From positions 1 through 7,225 of the forward strand of contig DKGH01000247.1 of assembly GCA_002453165.1 (NCBI GenBank): a stretch of DNA of 7,225 nucleotides, given 5' to 3'. The stretch's first letter is position 1. Each line of letters starts with the position of its first letter. Position numbers and translations under genes: made by a program. The stretch comes from Verrucomicrobia bacterium UBA6775 (lineage in GTDB: Bacteria; Verrucomicrobiota; Verrucomicrobiia; Limisphaerales; UBA1096). This document shows, piece by piece, positions 1 to 6,500 of the stretch. The notes beneath the pieces are model-generated. The model did not search any database, was not told where the DNA came from, and was given only the letters and a program-made list of their open reading frames with translations.

Positions 1-12
1 CATTTTCACCCA

Positions 13-27
13 CTTGGCCAAGCGGGG
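13..27 (+). repeat. CTTGGCCAAGCG palindrome, copy 1
   Basis: CTTGGCCAAG at 13-22 is a perfect 10-base palindrome, followed by CGGGG. The whole 15-mer CTTGGCCAAGCGGGG is identical to that at 4290-4304. It is intergenic. Confidence 0.8.
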
Positions 28-209
28 ATTTGACTGCAGAATTCTTGAAAGATCAGCCGCAAAGAAAACCAGGAACACAGGTTCAATCGGAACGGTTTTA
101 GAAAAACGGTCGCTGAGATTACCAAAGCTCCGTCGCCGATTCGCTCTGCCGGAGCAATCCAAATTCGCCCCGCCCCTTGGGGTTCGTCTTGTGCATCCTG
201 CAATACCGA

Positions 210-230
210 GGACGGCTGAGACAGCCGTCC
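210..230. repeat. Perfect intergenic hairpin, 9-bp stem, 3-base loop
   Basis: GGACGGCTG (210-218), loop AGA, CAGCCGTCC (222-230) form an uninterrupted GC-rich stem. No T-run follows on either strand, so it is a poor rho-independent terminator. It looks more like a REP-type or miniature-element palindrome, though a rho-dependent or RNA-stabilising 3' role for the exoprotein transcript is possible. Confidence 0.6.
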
Positions 231-241
231 CTACCTTGTCA

Positions 242-267
242 CATTCCTTGTTCGGTATTCGATATTC
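242..267. repeat. Short-word intergenic element (TTCGGTATTCGATATTC type)
   Basis: The stretch at 242-267 begins CATTCCTTG and continues TTCGGTATTCGATATTC, with the word ATTCG/ATTC recurring. On the minus strand it reads as GAATATCGAATACCGAAC followed by AAGGAATG. From memory, very similar strings recur between genes in several environmental bacterial groups, including Verrucomicrobia, anammox planctomycetes and deltaproteobacteria. Only one copy is in the window, so repetition cannot be shown here. Confidence 0.4.
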
Positions 268-270
268 CCG

Positions 271-287
271 CGCTTGGCCAAGCGGGT
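271..287 (+). repeat. CTTGGCCAAGCG palindrome, copy 2
   Basis: CGCTTGGCCAAGCG at 271-284 is a perfect 14-base palindrome. With the flanking CCCG on the left and GGG on the right it can form a longer stem with one bulged base. It lies about 50 bases past the stop codon of the exoprotein gene, so it could form a 3' hairpin, but no T-run follows it on the minus strand. Confidence 0.8.
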
Positions 288-336
288 GGACTCGCAGGCT
301 TGTCCCTCCAGTTTGTTGGGTTGCCGGAGTGAGAGG

Positions 337-534
337 CTATTCGGTTTCGTTGTCGAGAAGGGATGGGAGGTAGCTTTGGGAGGACCAGACCGGGATGCCG
401 CCTTCGCCGTTGAGGAAGAAGCTGCTGACGTCACCCGAAAGGCGGAGGGCGCAGCGTTCGGCGAGGTTGATATTTCGGCTCACGAGGGCCTCGGGAAGGA
501 TGACCAACCCGCTGCCGACGTCGGTGTCGGGCGT
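337..534 (-). other. C-terminal tail of the exoprotein with a lone cysteine and SSF-GxGG-P motif
   Basis: The last ~65 residues leave the coil pattern. They contain ERCALRLSGDVSSF, then GEGGIP, ending SLLDNETE. Cys2252 is the only cysteine in the visible protein. From memory, a Cys followed by SSF and a GRGG(L/V)P-like stretch closes many large TPS exoproteins in cyanobacteria and some proteobacteria; here the Arg of GRGG is Glu. The H. influenzae HMW1 adhesin stays attached through a pair of C-terminal cysteines, but only one is present here, so that mechanism cannot be assumed. The tail may serve in anchoring or as a folding end-cap. Confidence 0.5.
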
Positions 535-3500
535 GCGAATCTCGACTGTCCCCTCAACGCCAAACTCAGACGAGGCGGTGATGCTGGTTTCCACCGACGG
601 CAGGAATCCGTCTGCGGTGATGAGAATGTAGCCACCGTGCCCGTAGATGGCATTGGCGGAAAGTCGCGCTCGGTTGAGTACGAGTGTTTCCGGTGCCTCA
701 ACAAAAATGTTGCCGCCGTCCTGCCCTGCCTCGGCGGTGATACGGCCGTCGCGGAAGAAAAAGTTACCGTCACCGTACAACCGAACGCTGCCGCCGTCCT
801 GTTTGGCCGAGGCGCTCAGTTCGCTGTTGTCCACGAGTACATGGCCACTGGTGTTGATGGTGATGTCGCCGCCATCTGCCTGTGACGACCGGACGGAGAC
901 CTGTCCGTCATTCTGCAGTACCATTTGCCCGGTGATGTTGACGTTGATACTCCCGGCCTCACCGGTGCCGGTGCTGGCGCTGCCGATCAGACCGGCGTCG
1001 AGGGCGAGGTCGGGTGTGGTCAAATGGATCGTGCCGGCTTCGCCTTCCGCCACTGTGCCGGTGACCAATCCGCTCCGGGCGATTTCCCCACTTGGCTCGG
1101 CATCGACGTCCTTGGGATCGAACCACTCGCCCTCACCCACGATACTCACCCGGGAGGCGTTGATCTCCAGTTCGCCCGCTGGGCCAAGCCCGAATGCAGC
1201 GCTCTCGATTCGCCCGCCTTTGGCTAGGCGCAGGTCGCCTGAATTAATTTTCACGCGGCTCCCCTGCCCTTCCCCGCTCGTGCTGCCGTAAACGGATGCG
1301 CCATCGACGATCATCTCGTCGGCCTTGATGTGAACTGTGCCACCGTCGCCGGAGTCGCGTACGTCCGCAACGATCGCGCCGCGCTTGGCCAAGCGCAGTT
1401 GCCCGGCCTCAATCTCGATCGCGCCGCCATCGCCTTCGTTCAGCGCACCGGCGTAAACCCTGCCGATTTCCGTGATGGCAACTTCATCGGAAGTGATGGC
1501 GATTCGACCGGCGTTGCCGTCGGTGAAGCTGTCACTGGCCAAGCGACTCTTGTCGGTGATATTGACCTTGGCGGCGTTGACGGTCACTTCACCGGCATCG
1601 CCAAACCCTGCCGGGCCGGTCAACTTCAAGTGCTGACGCCAGGCATCGATCATGGCAGACGGCTCGGTGTTGCTGATGACCGAACTGCCTCCGGTCAAGT
1701 CAATCTGTCCGCCGGTAAGCGCGATGCTGCCGGCCTGTCGATGCGGCATCCGCGTGGTGCTCTTGAGGTAGGCACCGCCGGTCAGGGTCACGTTTTCGCC
1801 GGCCAGAGTGATGCTGCCGTTTTGGTCGATGTCCCGATCGTAGGTCGAATCGAAAATCCCGAAGCGTCCCGCCCATTGCGTAGCGTCGGTGCTACTTGAG
1901 ATATAGGCACGGCCGTCCAGTTGGATGTTTTCTCCGGTCACCGTGACGTCGCCTGAACGACCAATATCCAGCGCCATGCTGCTGAGCGAACTGCCTTCAT
2001 CCAACCTCACGGTGGCGGCGTTGATTGTGATGTCGCCGGCATCACCGTGAGCGCCGGGTTGATGCTTACTGGGATTGAACCCTGTGCCCGGCAGTGCCAC
2101 ACCGCTTTGAATTGCTGAGGAGCCGGCCAATCGTACCGTCCCGGCTTCCAATCCGATGTCGCCGGCATCACCGCCGGCACGCATAAGGCTCTGCACCCGC
2201 GCACCGCTGGAAAGATCGATCTCGTTGGCGGTCAATTGAATGTTGCCGGCTCCGCCGTTGGCCAGGTTCTCGGAGAACACGCGTGCTCCGTTAAGGCGCA
2301 CCGTATCGCCCTTCAATCCCAAATCACCTGCCGCGTACCGGGATTCACTCCAACTCCTAAGATAGGTCGTGCCATCCATCTCCAGCGTGCCCGCCTCGAG
2401 CATTAAGCCCTTCACGACCGGCAGGTTCACTGTGTCGGAATCGGAGAGTTCGATTTGCGATCCCTTCGTGAATTGAATCGAACCGGCCGCCGCGATGTGG
2501 TGTTCAAAGTTGCTGTGAAGCGAGAGCTTGGATGCGTTGAACACGATGTCCTGCGCCTGAATATCCACCGATGAAACACCGTGCCCACCCGGGATGCCCT
2601 TATTCGGACCAACCGTGTCGAAGTCGTCGTTTGTCTGGAAACCGGGGTGGAATTGAATCGACTCTTCGGCGCGCATGACGAGGTTCGGCGCCGTGTAGTT
2701 TTTGATGTCGTCGTGAACCAAAAGGAAGCTCGTGCCCCAGCGATTTTGGTTAAACTGCTCCTCGTATCCGAGCGAGATGTTTTTACCCTTTAACGTCAAT
2801 GCGTGTGTCGAAGAGGGGTCAGAGTTGACGTAGATGAACCGGCTCAGTCCAAGCGTGAGCTGATCCTCCGCCTCGAAGGTGAGGTTACCGGTGTAGTGAC
2901 TGTCGAACCAGAGAACCGGATCCGGGGTCGCCTGACCAATTACGTTGCGACCCTTGAACAGTGCGTCACCACCACGCCCAACCGGCCCGGACTCAACGAA
3001 TCCCTTGCCGGCCAGCAGCAGTCCTTCCTGAAGGATCGATACGCCACCAAGATTCAGATCGTTTTCGGCGGAGACGCGAATGTCCCCGGTGCGGCTACTG
3101 TTTTTTGAGTGGGTGAAAAAGCTCAGGCTGGTGGCGACCGTCTTGGGCAAACCATCATCGATCTTATGCCCGAGGCTGACGTCACGGCCGGTGATCGAGA
3201 TGGCACCGTAGTCTTCTCCAACAACCAGACCGGCGTCGTTACGCGCCTCATTGATCAGCCGCCCCATCGGCGCTGAAACCTGATTTCCGGCGATTGAAAT
3301 GGACGATGTCGGCCCCTGATAGGCGATCATTTGGACGCCACTGGCGCGATCGAAATCCGGGCCATCCAACACTACGCTGGGTGCGCTTAATAAAACAGGC
3401 GACAAACCACCGTCACCGTACGAGGCGGCATCGACAAACGCCCCTTCCGTACCGCGAATGCTATCTGCCATCGAGATGGAAACCGCACCGGCCCTACCGT

Positions 3501-6500
3501 TGGCGTTGGCTCCCGGAAACGAGAGGGACTCGATAACTCCACCGTTTGCCACGAATGAGCCGCCGGAGATTTCAACCGCACCGCCCTGCCCGCCCAAGGC
3601 GACCGTCCGGATATTCCCGGCGTTTAGATTCAATGTGTCAGCCTCAATCTGGATTGCGCCGCCGATGCCTCCCTCCGGGCTGGACGTCCCGACGACGCTC
3701 CCACCGGAGAGGTTCAAACTGCCGACGTCGAGGCGTAATGGTGAGCCGTCGATGGTCATCGCCGAGGCGCCGCTGCGGAAACTCACATCCCCGCCGACGA
3801 GCGACAGGTTCGCTTGGTCAAGCGTCGTGCCGATGACGTCGATTGCACCGGCGTCACCTCCGACAAATCGTATCGGCGCCGTACCGGGCAACGCATCAGC
3901 CGCAGTTTGCAAATTCACGCTGCTGCCACCGTCGAACTCCACCGAGCTCCCGGTGAAAAGCGTCAGTGCCCCCACGCTCTCAAACTGAGCGTTCGGCCCG
4001 ACTGTAAACCCGCTTGGGTTCATCAGGATCAAATCGCCCTGCTTGGCCCCGAGATCAACCGTACCATCCAGCACGGACGACTCGCCGCCGGTCACGCGGG
4101 TCAGAACCCGTTTTTGGTCGGCACCCAATTCGCCGAAAGCCAAGCGGTCGCCCCCTCGCAATTCCAGCTTTGCCAAGCTGTAATAGACATTCTCGCCCTT
4201 ACCCAAGCCGTACGAACTGTCGATCACGCCACCGGTAATGTTCGCCGCATCACCCAGGGTATCGTCGATCGCTATCGCCGTGTTTTGGGCTTGGCCAAGC
4301 GGGGCATCGACGCCGCCAATCCAGCTATCGGTCAGCAGCATTGCCCCCGTGGCATTGATCTTGGTTGTGCCGGCGTCACCACCGCCGCGAACCGTGGTGT
4401 TGATCACGCTCGACTTCACCATCAACGAACGGCCCTCGATGAGAATGTCGTTGCCGTTCACAGCCGGATCAACCGTGTTCATCCCGATGGAGGTCAGCTC
4501 AGAATCCTGAATTGTTACCGAGTTGGCACCGCGTAGTGAGAGATTACCGGCACCGCCTGCGACCTCATCGAGCATGGTCAGTTGGTTGTTTCTGAACTCA
4601 ACCACAGGAGCCTCGAACTCGAATTCGTGATGTGCCCCGCCGGTAATCGTGTGGCTACCTAGACGGCTGTTGGCGATGACCAGTTGCTGTCCCCCTTTGA
4701 CCGACAGGCCAAGCGCTGTATCCAAACCGTCTGCCTGCCAGTCGGTGATCGAATCCAAGGAGATACCGTCCAACGAGACCTCCTGGCCGCCAAGTTTCAA
4801 TGCGCCGTTGTGCATCTCGATGTGTGTGCCGGTGCGCGCGACGAGGATGCTCTCGGCGCTCAGCGACATCGAGCCGTGGCCGGAAAGAAACACCGGCTCA
4901 TCGACATCGCGCAGATAACGGGCGCCCTGATTGTATACCTCAGAAAAATAGCCGACATGCTCGAGCCTGGCTCCATTCATCTCGAGGATTGTCGCCGAGA
5001 GGAAAACATCCGCGCGATCGGATGCCGCGCCCTCGACTGATGCTGAAATGGTGGAATTGTTGATCTGCAGAATGCTGTCGATATCGACATTCAACCCGCC
5101 CACCTCGACCCCTTCCGGCACCATCCCGGCCGGCAGATCGATCTTGGCATTGTTTTGCAGGCGCATGTTCGCGGCGGTGATGTCGATACTCCCCACGGCC
5201 ACGTTATTTTGGTCGTGCTTGTAATAGCCGCGGGTGCTGATCGTGTTCCGATCCACGGTAAGTTTGCGCGTGACATCGAGCCTGATCGCACCCCGATACA
5301 CTTCATTCACCCCGTCCTTTTGTAGCACAATCCCTCCTGTACCAAACATCTGCACTTCCCCCGCCGTGATGTCGATCAAACGGGGATCGTTTGGGCCACC
5401 GTAAATTCCGCTGGAATAAACAGCCTCGGGTTCACCAATTTTCAACAGGCCGGTCACGTCAATGTCCATCTCATCAGCCCGCAAGCCGGCTGCATCGATC
5501 GACAGACTACCTGCCTGCACCGTCATTTTACTAGCTGTGTTCCCTGCATAATCGGTCAGGTAAACCTCGCCGTTGGACTCAATGTCGAAGTTGTTCGCGA
5601 TATCCAGGTTCATCGTGCCGCCGTAAGGAGTGAAAAGCTTGAAATCACTTTCCCACTCGCCCTCTGCGATGGTGGCGCTGCGGGCCTTCAGGTTTAGATG
5701 GCCCACCTGTTGCCCCTCGGGAAAGCTCACCACTGCATCGGGGTTTTGAAGCCGATCAATCCCTACCTGCACGCGGCTCTCGCCCGACAGATCGAAGTCA
5801 CCGGTCAACTTCATGTCGATTCCGAGTCCTGCGTCGAGTTGGGATCGCCCGCCTACGAGGACGTTTCGCCCGGTGAGAGCCAAAGTACTTGGCTCGAGCA
5901 TGTTGCCGGTGATCTCGCTGTTGTTAACCAACTTCAAGTCCCGGGCCAGATTGATGGCTGCCTCGTCCTCATAGCGGATTGTGCTCTGATACACCTCAAG
6001 CACAGGCGAGGCGATCTCCAGCGATTCCGTGTTCCATGCGCTGTTCGCATTCAACTTCATTCCGCCGCCGAGAGTCACCTTGGACTGCTGCGCCTCCACC
6101 AAGCTCCCATCGACGATGGCCACCCCGCCGGAGACGCTCAGCCCCGCCTCGGAGAACAGATAGCTCTGTTTGGCCAGGCTCATCCCGTTTTGGGCCAACA
6201 CACTGATCCCCGTTTCCGCCGGCTCGGTTGACAATCCCGAGCCGAGTTGCACCCGGGCGTGTTCGAGAATTGCCGCACCAGTGCTTAATGAAATATTCCC
6301 AGAATCACCAAGCTCACCCGACTCACCCTTGGAGGTCACTGAGTAAATGCCGGCACCTTTTATGGTTATCGAGGGAGCGGCGATGGTGATGCCAGCGGTT
6401 TTGCCGCCGCCATTCGCCAAACTCAAAATACCGGTCTCATCCCCAAACGCCACATCGCGATTCCGAATGTTGTCGATGAACTCACCGCGATCCAACCCCT

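Larger units (their letters stand above)
1..336. other. Non-coding region downstream of the exoprotein gene
   Basis: I see no convincing gene in these 336 bases. Frames crossing it on either strand have no recognisable domain, low-complexity content and no ribosome binding site. It holds two copies of the CTTGGCCAAGCG palindrome, a 9-bp-stem hairpin and a 26-base short-word repeat element. No clear rho-independent terminator for the minus-strand gene is present: none of the hairpins is followed by a run of T on that strand. Confidence 0.65.

Noticed and set aside
3..13. TTTTCACCCAC also occurs on the minus strand near 3105-3115
   Set aside because: An 11-base match with unrelated flanks; the inner copy is explained by codons for FFTHS.
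13..60. TGGCCAAGCGG resembles the D-arm of tRNA-Gln
   Set aside because: No acceptor, anticodon or T-arm can be folded around it, and the same word recurs as a dispersed palindrome.
95..107. GTTTT-AGA-AAAAC inverted repeat
   Set aside because: A five-base, AT-only stem that is likely to arise by chance.
127..155. Inverted repeat GCTCCG/CGGAGC followed by TTT on the minus strand, as a terminator
   Set aside because: The stem is only 6 bp with a 17-base loop and just three T residues, too weak to call.
14..373. 119-residue + strand frame in the downstream region, and a 65-residue minus-strand frame at 6-203
   Set aside because: Both run through the hairpin or palindromes, have basic low-complexity composition, no ribosome binding site and no family likeness.
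274..885. 203-residue open frame on the + strand
   Set aside because: It lies almost wholly opposite the exoprotein gene, has no recognisable domain, and is explained by the high-GC codon pattern of the minus strand leaving stops rare on the other strand.
508..2259. Regular repeat units considered as a CRISPR-like or tandem DNA array
   Set aside because: The regularity is at protein level (beta-helix coils), with diverged DNA and no identical repeats with spacers.
3814..4536. 240-residue open frame on the + strand
   Set aside because: It is antisense to the internal TPS-like domain, whose conserved motifs prove the minus-strand frame. Its start codon falls in the degenerate palindrome copy and no ribosome binding site is seen.
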